NCBI RefSeq assembly: GCF_032714615.1
Contig: NZ_JAWDKA010000010.1
Coordinates: 1 to 64,000, forward strand
Direction: 5' to 3'
DNA: 64,000 nucleotides
Origin: Methanorbis furvi
GTDB taxonomy: Archaea; Halobacteriota; Methanomicrobia; Methanomicrobiales; Methanocorpusculaceae
Shown here: one piece after another, positions 8,995 to 16,624 of the stretch
Layout of the letters: each line of letters opens with the position of its first letter
Numbering within the stretch: position 1 is the first letter of the stretch
The notes under the pieces: generated by a model
Database searches by the model: none
What the model was told of the DNA's origin: nothing
Seen by the model: only the letters and a program-made list of their open reading frames with translations
Position numbers and translations under genes: made by a program

Positions 8995-10285
8995 AAATAT
9001 GATCGACACTGATGTTATTCTTCGCGCCGGAGAAAAACTTGCAGATGAGATCGAGGTCCTCGTACTCTCCTTTGAAGATCTCTCCCTTGAACAGCGGGAG
9101 ATGGCGGTCTCCGCAGTCTCCGAACATGCGGGCACAACGATCTACATTCGTACCGTTACCAACAAAAAGATCGGAGTCTCGGCAACCTCTGATCCCACTC
9201 GGTGGAAGGACTGCCTCGCAGCCTCGGTCTCTTCGGCAAAACTTGCCGAGCCGGTGGAGGGATGGAAAGGACTCCCGGGTCCGGCAACCCTTCCCGCAGG
9301 CGACGACCCGTTCGATGCAAAACTCTCCATCGATCCTGATACCGCCGCCGCATTTCTGAAACGAATGAACGAAGGAGCGACCGCGCATCCTGATGCACGC
9401 GTGGTGACTGCCGGAGTTTCCCTTTCAAAAGGTCTGTCGGTTCTCGCCAACAGTCACGGCGTCCGGTACGAACGAAAAATGACCGGCATCTCCCTTGGTC
9501 TTGACGCCATTGCCGGTACTTCGACCGGTTACGAGTATGACTCATCCCCGTTCCTCGACCGCATCAATCCTGAGAAGATGGGTGAACAGACTGCGTTCTG
9601 GGCAACCGCTTCACGGAATGGTGTGGACGTTGCAACCGAAAAACGCGACGTCGTCTTCTCCGAACATGTGGTGGACTCGCTCGTCCTTGATCTGTTTTCG
9701 GATGCTGTGAACGGAAGAAATGTTCTGACCGGCAAATCGGTCTTCGCCGGAAAACTTGGCGAAGTAGTCGCCGACTCATCTCTTTCGATTGCTGATGTTC
9801 CCATGGATCCGCTTGGCAACAGCATGAGGAGATTTGACACCGAAGGAACGCCCGCATCCCGTCGCGAGATTATCGCAAACGGTGTGTTGTCGTCATACCT
9901 GTATGACTGCAAAACCGCTGGTCAGGCCGGCACATCTTCGACCGGCAATGCTCTTCGCGGCGGTAACGGCGCGACGTACATCGCTCCGCATTGTCTGAGA
10001 ATGTTTGGAAAAGTTTCTGACGTCACCAAGGAGCCGTGCATGTTTGTCCGCGAAGTGATCGGCGCGCACACCGCAAACCCTCTGACCGGCGAGTTTTCGG
10101 TTGAGGTCGCGAACGCGTTTCTGATGGAGGAAGGAGAGTTTGTTCAACCGGTGAAAAAAGCAATGATCGCAGGAAATGTCTTTGATATTCTGAAAAATAT
10201 CGGCGGCATCAGTGCGGAAACAAAAACTTTCGACGGCGCAGTCGTGCCAAAAATGCGTGTCTGTGACATGCAGGTCATCGGCTGA
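8987..10285 (+). CDS. pmbA: TldE/PmbA-family protein
   Basis: A 432-residue partner of TldD. It has the same fold but no HExxxH motif, as expected for the PmbA/TldE subunit. Visible family features are the N-terminal VTNKKIGVSATSD strand region and the C-terminal GNALRGG and FVREVIGAHTANPLTGEFS segments. Translation is probably coupled to tldD through the 8-base overlap. The likely role is peptide digestion or maturation in the cytosol; the natural substrate in methanogens is unknown. Confidence 0.92.
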   Translation: MHENMIDTDVILRAGEKLADEIEVLVLSFEDLSLEQREMAVSAVSEHAGTTIYIRTVTNKKIGVSATSDPTRWKDCLAASVSSAKLAEPVEGWKGLPGPATLPAGDDPFDAKLSIDPDTAAAFLKRMNEGATAHPDARVVTAGVSLSKGLSVLANSHGVRYERKMTGISLGLDAIAGTSTGYEYDSSPFLDRINPEKMGEQTAFWATASRNGVDVATEKRDVVFSEHVVDSLVLDLFSDAVNGRNVLTGKSVFAGKLGEVVADSSLSIADVPMDPLGNSMRRFDTEGTPASRREIIANGVLSSYLYDCKTAGQAGTSSTGNALRGGNGATYIAPHCLRMFGKVSDVTKEPCMFVREVIGAHTANPLTGEFSVEVANAFLMEEGEFVQPVKKAMIAGNVFDILKNIGGISAETKTFDGAVVPKMRVCDMQVIG

Positions 10286-10373
10286 CCAGCTCTTTATTTT
10301 TTATTCAGTCACCAATATTTTGTATGTGCTGCTTGTAAGATGATGGGAATTCTCATATTTGAGTACATCCTAC

Positions 10374-10670
10374 ATGATAGTAATGGCTGCAGCAAAACGT
10401 CTGTGCAAAAAACCTACCTCATATAAATTACCTGTTGATATTGAGGTACTTCTGCATAATGCAGTGGAAAGCGGCGAGTACAACAATACGTCTGATGTCA
10501 TTACTGCTGCACTCCGTTTCTTTTTCCAGCACAAAGATATCAAACAGGTCAAAGACGATATGGAGCTTCTGAAGGTTGACATTCGTGAACTCAATATGAT
10601 GAACCAGATTTTGGAACGACAGATGGCTGATCTTGAGGCGCAGATCAAAGTTCTGCAGTCTCGCAGATAA
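10374..10670 (+). CDS. Ribbon-helix-helix protein with C-terminal coiled coil
   Basis: About 98 residues. SYKLPVDIEVLLHNAVES looks like the strand and first helix of an RHH (CopG/ParD-like) DNA-binding domain, and NNTSDVITAALRFFFQH like the second helix. After residue 60, ELLKVDIRELNMMNQILERQM...LEAQIKVL forms a predicted coiled coil that could mediate oligomerisation. The start is uncertain: ATG at 10374 or 10383, or TTG at 10359, none with a clear Shine-Dalgarno. No toxin gene follows, so I read it as a solitary regulator rather than an antitoxin. Confidence 0.7.
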   Translation: MIVMAAAKRLCKKPTSYKLPVDIEVLLHNAVESGEYNNTSDVITAALRFFFQHKDIKQVKDDMELLKVDIRELNMMNQILERQMADLEAQIKVLQSRR

Positions 10671-10736
10671 TTTTTCATTTTTGAGAAATTTTTTCAGGCA
10701 AAGACTGATATTCTGCCGTGTTCAACATTCCATTGT

Positions 10737-11573
10737 ATGATGGTACCCCGTCTTCTTTCAATACTTCTTGTCATTGTACTGGTGGTTGTTTCTGTCGGAT
10801 ATCTGACAGGCGCGATCGGTGAAGGCTATGGTGACTCAGGAAATGTTTTTTCATTCCTCTCTCCGACATCCTCTCCGACACCCCTTCCGACGCGGGTTTC
10901 CGTGACTCCTTCGGTAACTTCGACGCCAACGGCTGTTCCTACCTGGGATACGATTCCGATCTCTTCGCAGGTGAATGAGATCGTGACCTTTACTCCAACA
11001 GTTACGATGACTGCCGCTGTACCAACGATGAATGATGTTACTCCTGCGTATGTTGTTCACATGGATGACACCATGCAGTACAACAGTTCCACCGAACGGA
11101 TGTTTGAACTGGATGTTGTTGAGGTGCCGTTTGTTCTCTACTTCTCCTTCAATCCGGGAAAGGTAAAAAAGATGTATCTCACTAAGGATGCAACTTCGGC
11201 AAACACGGTGAGCTATAGTTCCTGGAACCCTGCGACCGGCAAATATGGATCATGGTCCGAAACTGAGTCACGGTATTCGGTAAAGTCGACGGATGTGATC
11301 GATCCAAATGCATGGTTCAGGATTGATGTGATTCGCGTCTATGATGATCCGAAGCAGTACGCTGATGCGGTTCAGCTTGGCGGCGGGAAGGAAAAACTTG
11401 CTGAGAAGAAACTTCTCTATGGTGATAACGGAATTATTGTGAAGCAGGATGGTTACGCCCGCGGCTACAGCAGTGAAGTTGAAAAAGAGCTGAAGCTTTT
11501 CAGTTCAGGTCATTATATCATAAAAGTTACAGGAAATCAGATTGTTGCAAATATTCAGATGCTTTCACCATAA
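10737..11573 (+). CDS. Surface protein with Ser/Thr/Pro-rich stalk
   Basis: A 278-residue protein. An N-terminal hydrophobic helix (LLSILLVIVLVVVSVGYLTG) serves as signal or membrane anchor. A Pro/Ser/Thr-rich stalk of about 60 residues (SPTSSPTPLPTRVSVTPS) follows, as in glycosylated surface proteins. The C-terminal 170 residues are a probable beta-rich extracellular domain (DVVEVPFVLYFSFNP, WFRIDVIRVYDD). I do not recognise the domain. Two adjacent ATG codons are available (10737 and 10740). It stands alone on the plus strand before the pilus region. Confidence 0.7.
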   Translation: MMVPRLLSILLVIVLVVVSVGYLTGAIGEGYGDSGNVFSFLSPTSSPTPLPTRVSVTPSVTSTPTAVPTWDTIPISSQVNEIVTFTPTVTMTAAVPTMNDVTPAYVVHMDDTMQYNSSTERMFELDVVEVPFVLYFSFNPGKVKKMYLTKDATSANTVSYSSWNPATGKYGSWSETESRYSVKSTDVIDPNAWFRIDVIRVYDDPKQYADAVQLGGGKEKLAEKKLLYGDNGIIVKQDGYARGYSSEVEKELKLFSSGHYIIKVTGNQIVANIQMLSP

Positions 11574-11747
11574 TGGTGAACATTTTTTTTGAACAGAAAA
11601 ATAATTCGTGTTGTAAATTATTCATCATACCTTCATCTCTTTAATCCTCTTGCATTTTTCAAAAAAATATCACGAAATATTTTCGTGACAATCATATTTT
11701 TACCGGACAGCATCGCGCAGTTTCTATCAATAAAAAAAGTTTAATTT

Positions 11748-11987
11748 TTATTCATCGTCAGAGTCGGAAGCGTAGATGAGAATTGTTCCATCCTCTCCGT
11801 CCATGGTGTCAGAGACTACCCGTTCAATGACGTCCATCCAGTTACCGGTCGATTCATGTCTGGTGAGGGCACGGGTAAGCAGTTCGGTAAGGAATACTGT
11901 ACGATCCGTTACCCCCTCCTCTTTCATTTTTTCCTCGATCTGTTTTTGTGTCTCCGGTGAAAAGCTTAAGATTAGCTCAGCAGTCAT
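11748..11987 (-). CDS. Small RHH-like protein, partner of a membrane paralogue
   Basis: A 79-residue soluble protein. LILSFSPETQKQIEEKMK, then EEGVTDRTVFLTELLTRAL, fits the strand-helix-helix layout of RHH domains. The tail is acidic (DGEDG...ASDSDDE). Its ATG overlaps the stop of the upstream gene (ATGA), so translation is coupled. The helix-turn segment KEEGVTDR is nearly the same as KKEGVTNR in the membrane protein encoded just upstream, so the two are likely paralogous domains that could heterodimerise. DNA binding is an inference. Confidence 0.62.
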   Translation of the reverse strand: MTAELILSFSPETQKQIEEKMKEEGVTDRTVFLTELLTRALTRHESTGNWMDVIERVVSDTMDGEDGTILIYASDSDDE

Positions 11988-12526
11988 CGTACATCCTCCT
12001 CCTCGGCTCTTTGATCGCCTTCATCATCACCCAGAAGACTTCGTGCCACAAACCTGCGGAACTTCTCCTGAGCTTCAGGGGACTCAACATAGGCAGTGAC
12101 CACTTCCTGTATGGACTCAAGTTCTGCATGACTGCTTTGATTACAGGAAAGTTCCTCTACAATCAATTTCTGAACAAACTCATCCCGGTTTGTCACTCCT
12201 TCTTTTTTCATGAGACGACTAATCTGTTGTTTTGTCGTCTCCGAGATATGGAGGGGGGTCTTTGCCTTTTTTGCCTGCGAAAGCTTTGGGATAAGGGTGC
12301 TGATCATGTAAATGATTGCGAGAAGCAAAAGGACAATCAGCAGAACAAGCAGTATGACAATGAGTGCTATTGCGTCGGAAGAGACGAAGATCATGGCATG
12401 CTGTGGATCCGTAGAAAGTGATCCTGCGCTATCTGCTGCTGCGCACGGAACCGCACCGAACATTACCAGCACAACGGCGATGTTCAGGTAGAACATGATT
12501 TGTTTAATGTTGAGTATGTTAATCAC
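11984..12526 (-). CDS. Membrane-anchored RHH-like protein
   Basis: About 180 residues from a GTG start, or 170 from an internal ATG at 12496. An N-terminal signal-like helix (MFYLNIAVVLVMFGAVPCAA) is followed by a short exposed loop and a strong membrane helix (ALIVILLVLLIVLLLLAIIY, about residues 53-75). The cytosolic part begins with basic residues, then an RHH-like segment (TPLHISETTKQQISRLMKKE then GVTNRDEFVQKLIVEEL), and ends with an acidic tail. The combination suggests a membrane-tethered regulator or a membrane scaffold for its small partner downstream. It lies 238 bases beyond the KaiC-like pair, same strand. Confidence 0.65.
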   Translation of the reverse strand: MINILNIKQIMFYLNIAVVLVMFGAVPCAAADSAGSLSTDPQHAMIFVSSDAIALIVILLVLLIVLLLLAIIYMISTLIPKLSQAKKAKTPLHISETTKQQISRLMKKEGVTNRDEFVQKLIVEELSCNQSSHAELESIQEVVTAYVESPEAQEKFRRFVARSLLGDDEGDQRAEEEDVR

Positions 12527-12764
12527 TCCACTCTCAGATATACTACTATTTTCCCGTTCAAAAATATAATAATGCGTATGGGAATATTTTGTTGTCCCGT
12601 GCTGACAGGGCTCCTGATCCCGGTCAGAATTCAGGTAACCGTGTTATATTTTCTTTAGAGTTGGGTTTTCTTGAGTGGTTTGGGATAAATTATGTAAAAA
12701 AATAAAATTGCATGTTCGCTTTTGGGTATGCGCGGATTTTTGGTATCCTCGCATGCAGATTGAG
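12527..12764. other. Intergenic gap between RHH pair and KaiC-like pair
   Basis: 238 bases with no ORF. An AT-rich tract around 12555-12575 (AATATAATAATGCG) could hold the leftward promoter of the membrane RHH gene. Nothing else stands out. Confidence 0.4.
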
Positions 12765-13493
12765 TCAAACATTTTCCGGTTTTGTCAGGTACGCCACTCC
12801 GCGTTCATCGAACTCCAGCACTTTTCCTGAATGTTCATGTCTGTTGTACCGGGTTTTGAGAATCAGCAGAACTTTTTTGTACGGATTGAGATAGGTGTCT
12901 TTGGGGAACTCCCGAAAGAGCAGTATCACATTGTCGGCGAACTCTTCAGAGTATCCGCTCATGCTTTGTAAGGATCTCGCCGAACTTGTAGAAAGTACAA
13001 TGAAGGAGGTACAGGGAATGGATTTGAGTGTCCAGTAGATGTGGTATACCGACATAATTGGAACATTATCGTTTATACGCAGCGATTCTTCATAAATGGT
13101 CAGCGGATCAATTACCAGACGGGAGATGCTGAGATTTCTCAGGAGTTCCGGCAGACCATTTCCCAGATAGTAGGAGAGGGAATCAAAATTTTTTGGGTCC
13201 AGTTTCATAAAATGGAGCTGATGATCCAGTTTATCCTCTATCCATGGATACATGTCCAGCAATTTTTTCTTAAGTCTGTTGATATCATGGGTCAAGCTGA
13301 TAAAGAGAACATTCTCTCCTTCAGTTACTCCGCCAACGAGAAACTGAAGAGCTATCGTGGTTCTGCCGATTCCACTATCTCCAATCAATGCGGTTACGGT
13401 ATTTTCCATGAACCCGCCGTCTATCATCTCATCGAGCCCGGCAAGACCGGTGGAAAGTTTTCGCTCTCCCTGCACAATGATGTCCGTTAACAT
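12765..13493 (-). CDS. KaiC/FlaH-like RecA-fold ATPase with Arg in Walker A
   Basis: A 242-residue single-domain KaiC-like protein. STGLAGLDEMIDGGF is the KaiC signature near residues 14-28. The P-loop reads GDSGIGRTT (about 39-47), where the invariant lysine is arginine. A Walker B-like strand is LVIDPLTIYEE (about 140). The C-terminus continues KVLLILKTRYNRHE...VLEFDERG. Its ATG directly abuts the TAG of the upstream paralogue. In archaella FlaH has this fold and sits beneath the motor ATPase; the divergent neighbours are a pilin, a GspE-type ATPase and a platform protein, so a similar regulatory or scaffold role is inferred. Confidence 0.8.
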   Translation of the reverse strand: MLTDIIVQGERKLSTGLAGLDEMIDGGFMENTVTALIGDSGIGRTTIALQFLVGGVTEGENVLFISLTHDINRLKKKLLDMYPWIEDKLDHQLHFMKLDPKNFDSLSYYLGNGLPELLRNLSISRLVIDPLTIYEESLRINDNVPIMSVYHIYWTLKSIPCTSFIVLSTSSARSLQSMSGYSEEFADNVILLFREFPKDTYLNPYKKVLLILKTRYNRHEHSGKVLEFDERGVAYLTKPENV

Positions 13494-14360
13494 CTACGCC
13501 ACTGTTCTCATGTTTGTGATTTCAAAACCTGTTTTCGTGGTTACGTTCACGTTGAAGATTACCATGTCACGCTGATCGATTAAAGGAAGTACTCCGTCAA
13601 ATTTCTGAAGATACATCTGCCGCTGACGTTTCGTTTCTGTTTCTTTCTGCCAGAACAGATGAATCACTCCGTCACAGGTGTCGACCAGTTCAGTTTCCTG
13701 TCCTTTATTTAATACTCCGGCAGTCAGCAGGAATACAATAGTGACTTTCCATATCTCGGATGCGCGTGTCAGTCCCCGCATAAAAGTTACCAGCTCAAGC
13801 CAGGTGTCGGGGGACTTTGTACAGTACGGCAGCAGCGCGGTCAGTGAATCAATAACAACGATGCTTTCCTCAGGAAGGTGGGTGATCTTGTCCATGATGA
13901 CCGTGAGTCCGCCGAAGTCATCTGATACCGGCATCTCCAGCATTCCGTAGACAGGATCTTTGGATCCGTACCAGTTGTAGGGTACGTGAGTTCTGCTGAA
14001 ATAAATGTCCGCAAAATCAGTATAATGGATTTTATCGATCATCTCATTGAACATGTGGTATTTATTTGCGTTGAATAACTCGATGATTCTATTTTTGAAC
14101 TCATTCTTTCCTGTTGTGAGTGACATATAGTGATATTCCGACGGATGCCAGGTGCCTTTTGGTGCCGGCTCGTCGTAAATCTGGGAGTTACAGTACTGCA
14201 TTGCAGATGTCTGCAGAAGCTCAGTACCGCCAGCTCCGGGTTCTGAGAGAATAAGTACTGTTGTTCCTGACGGCACTCCTCCTCCGAGAACCTTGTCCAG
14301 TGTTGGAATATTTGTAGGATGGATTAGTCGTTGTCCGCTTGCTTCCGGCATAGTTAACAT
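13494..14360 (-). CDS. KaiC/FlaH-like protein with degenerate P-loop
   Basis: A 288-residue RecA/KaiC-fold protein. IPTLDKVLGGGVPSGTTVLI matches the KaiC N-terminal signature. The P-loop region reads SEPGAGGTELL (about residues 38-48), with glycine where lysine should be, so ATP hydrolysis is doubtful. A Walker B-like strand SIVVIDSLTALLPY is at about 165-178. It is the first gene of a two-gene operon with the 12765-13493 paralogue (TAG directly followed by ATG). A TATA box at 14381-14390 predicts a very short leader. It is divergent from the pilus motor genes. Confidence 0.8.
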   Translation of the reverse strand: MLTMPEASGQRLIHPTNIPTLDKVLGGGVPSGTTVLILSEPGAGGTELLQTSAMQYCNSQIYDEPAPKGTWHPSEYHYMSLTTGKNEFKNRIIELFNANKYHMFNEMIDKIHYTDFADIYFSRTHVPYNWYGSKDPVYGMLEMPVSDDFGGLTVIMDKITHLPEESIVVIDSLTALLPYCTKSPDTWLELVTFMRGLTRASEIWKVTIVFLLTAGVLNKGQETELVDTCDGVIHLFWQKETETKRQRQMYLQKFDGVLPLIDQRDMVIFNVNVTTKTGFEITNMRTVA

Positions 14361-14380
14361 ATACCTCTTCCTTTGATCAA

Positions 14381-14470
14381 CTTATATTTTGTCTCTGTAA
14401 AAAGCAAATATAATGTATTCTGACTGCCATACTTTATAGCTAAGGAGTTTCATATTACATACAGAGGAGC
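14381..14470. promoter_or_regulatory. Divergent promoter region of the pilus motor and KaiC-like operons
   Basis: Leftward, AAAATATAAG (14381-14390 on the minus strand) lies about 21-30 bases before the 14360 ATG, predicting a nearly leaderless transcript. Rightward, CTTTATAGC (about 14432-14440) precedes a GAGGAG Shine-Dalgarno at 14464-14469. Two TATA boxes within about 50 bases make co-regulation of the two operons plausible. Confidence 0.55.
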
Positions 14471-14477
14471 CTAAGTG

Positions 14478-14924
14478 ATGGACTTTGCAGATCCATTAGG
14501 ATTTTCTCATGTGAATATCATGGCTAGTAAAAATACCTCGTTCACCCCGGCGATGGGGGTTGTACTGGTAATAGCAGTGATTGGATTACTGGTAGGTTCA
14601 GGCCTTTTTGTGATGGAAAACATCATGACTGAGGTCCAGACAACCCGTGATGTTCAAATCAATCTCGTACTTTCCGGAGATGACATTGTTGTAACAGTGC
14701 TTCCCGGAGACGATGCTGCTTTCTTACGATACGTCACGATCTATGTGGATGGTTCTGACTCCTTTTCGGATGCCGAAAGGACAAAAAGTGCTTCTATAAG
14801 TGTGCCGATCGTGTATGAAAGTATTGCCCATGGTGTTACCGGTACCAGGTTCGTAATGGTTAAGGGAACATTTTCGGATGGTAAAGATGAAATTCTGAAA
14901 CAAATTCGGATTCAGTTCTCCTAA
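14478..14924 (+). CDS. Type IV pilin-like small protein
   Basis: About 148 residues. I start at the ATG at 14478, which has GAGGAG 8 bases upstream; an ATG at 14520 (MASKNTSFTP) is an alternative. After a polar N-terminus, SFTPAMGVVLVIAVIGLLVG forms the single hydrophobic helix typical of archaeal pilin-like or FlaF/FlaG-like proteins. The rest is a short beta-rich domain (VQINLVLSGDDIVVTVLPGD). It is the first gene of the motor operon and is followed by the ATPase after about 70 bases. It may be a stator or minor pilin rather than the main filament subunit. Confidence 0.68.
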   Translation: MDFADPLGFSHVNIMASKNTSFTPAMGVVLVIAVIGLLVGSGLFVMENIMTEVQTTRDVQINLVLSGDDIVVTVLPGDDAAFLRYVTIYVDGSDSFSDAERTKSASISVPIVYESIAHGVTGTRFVMVKGTFSDGKDEILKQIRIQFS

Positions 14925-14992
14925 CACTCATATAATATTTATTGAGAGCAGAGTATCATAGTCGTTGGGATTTCCTGACAAAAACGGGTGTG

Positions 14993-16624
14993 ATGATAGT
15001 GTTCGATAAAAAAACGGAAAAAGAGCCGATTCCGGATTATTGTTTTGAACGGGACGGTGCTCTTGTTTCTCCTGTTTTAGACCCTAACAATACTCCTGTT
15101 GAGTTGTATTGGGCTGTTCCCGGACTGTCCCTTGTGGCGATTGTCAGAACTCCTGAAAATGAAAATTTGTATCTCGTTTACGAGCCGTCACTGACACCAT
15201 TTGAAAAAGAAGTTCTTGAGAGACTTTACTCCGGCGTTCGCAATATTCTGATTCTGGAGGATGTCTATAATGAAGATGACAAGGCCAATGCTTTGTATCG
15301 TGCGATGGATAAGTACATGGAGCGTTTTGGCATTGAACTACCGCTTGTCTCCATCTACAAAATTCGCTATTATCTGAACAGGAACTATCTTGGATGGGGT
15401 ATTCTGGAGCCCCTGCAGCACGACTCCTCAATTGAGGATATCTCGTGTGACGGAATTAATGTGCCGGTATTTTTGTTTCACCGAAAGTACCGAAATATTC
15501 GTACAACCATTGTTTTCAAAAATACCAAAGACCTTGATACCATGGTTGTGCTGTTTGCCCAGAAAACCGACAAACATATCTCGCTTGCAACACCGATTGT
15601 GGACACCACACTTTCTGACGGCTCTCGTATTCAGCTGACGTACGGTACGACAGTCAGTGCTCACGGCTCTTCGTTCACAATTCGAAAGTTCAATGAAGTT
15701 CCGTTCTCACCGATCGATCTGATTCTGAACAAGACGTTTACGATTGATGAGATGGTCTACTTCTGGATGGCTGTTGAGTACAACCAGTCTGTTCTCTTTA
15801 TCGGAGGAACGGCTTCTGGAAAGACCACATCACTCAATGCAGTTGCCCAGTTTATTCCCAAGCTCTCAAAGGTTATTACTATTGAAGATACCCGTGAGAT
15901 TACGCTGAGTCATGAGAACTGGATTGCCAGTGTCGTTCCTGATCCCACCGGATCTTCAGAGGAACGTATTGAGATTACGATGTTTGATCTGTTGAAGTCT
16001 GCGATGCGTCAGCGGCCTGAGTTCATTCTGGTGGGTGAGGTTCGCGGCGTTGAGGCACAGACACTGTTCCAGGCAATGAACACCGGTCACACAACGTTTT
16101 CCACCCTGCACGCAGGCAGTGTGGACTCGGCAATCCACCGGTTGGAAAATGAGCCGCTGAATGTACCAAAGGCAACTATTGAGTCGCTGAATATTGTGTC
16201 CTCACAGGTACGTCTCTATCGTGATGGAAAACAGATTCGCCGGTGTAATGAAATTGTGGAGATCATAGGACTTTCCGAGACAAAAAATGTCGTGGTCAAT
16301 ACGGTGTTCAAGTATGATCCTGCAAGTGATGATGTGGTGCACTCAGGCCAGTCGCAGATTTATTCCCGCATTATGGAAATTGCTGGCCGGGATCAGACCT
16401 GGCTGATACAGGAACGAAGAAAACGATCCCAGTTTATTCGTGCTATGGTTGAACAGAAAATCCGGGATTACCGCGACGTCTCCGAACTTCTCTGGATGTA
16501 TGATGCTATGCCCGATATGGTCGCGGACTCGCTTGATGATCTGAGTGAACTTCTCACGAGTGGTATCACTTCACCCAAGCTCTATCGAAATATGAAAATC
16601 CCCTTGGATGTTCTGAGTCGATGA
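14993..16624 (+). CDS. Type IV pilus / archaellum-type secretion ATPase (GspE/FlaI family)
   Basis: Powers assembly of pilin filaments. About 543 residues from ATG 14993; a TTG at 14942 would add 17 residues. The N-terminal domain contains EDISCDGINVPVFLFH, typical of archaeal members. The RecA-like domain has Walker A GGTASGKTTSLN (about residues 276-287), VITIEDTREITL, and Walker B EFILVGEVRGVEAQ (about 343-356). A His-box segment TGHTTFSTLHA follows. The stop overlaps the next gene (ATGA), so it is co-translated with its platform protein. Confidence 0.92.
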   Translation: MIVFDKKTEKEPIPDYCFERDGALVSPVLDPNNTPVELYWAVPGLSLVAIVRTPENENLYLVYEPSLTPFEKEVLERLYSGVRNILILEDVYNEDDKANALYRAMDKYMERFGIELPLVSIYKIRYYLNRNYLGWGILEPLQHDSSIEDISCDGINVPVFLFHRKYRNIRTTIVFKNTKDLDTMVVLFAQKTDKHISLATPIVDTTLSDGSRIQLTYGTTVSAHGSSFTIRKFNEVPFSPIDLILNKTFTIDEMVYFWMAVEYNQSVLFIGGTASGKTTSLNAVAQFIPKLSKVITIEDTREITLSHENWIASVVPDPTGSSEERIEITMFDLLKSAMRQRPEFILVGEVRGVEAQTLFQAMNTGHTTFSTLHAGSVDSAIHRLENEPLNVPKATIESLNIVSSQVRLYRDGKQIRRCNEIVEIIGLSETKNVVVNTVFKYDPASDDVVHSGQSQIYSRIMEIAGRDQTWLIQERRKRSQFIRAMVEQKIRDYRDVSELLWMYDAMPDMVADSLDDLSELLTSGITSPKLYRNMKIPLDVLSR

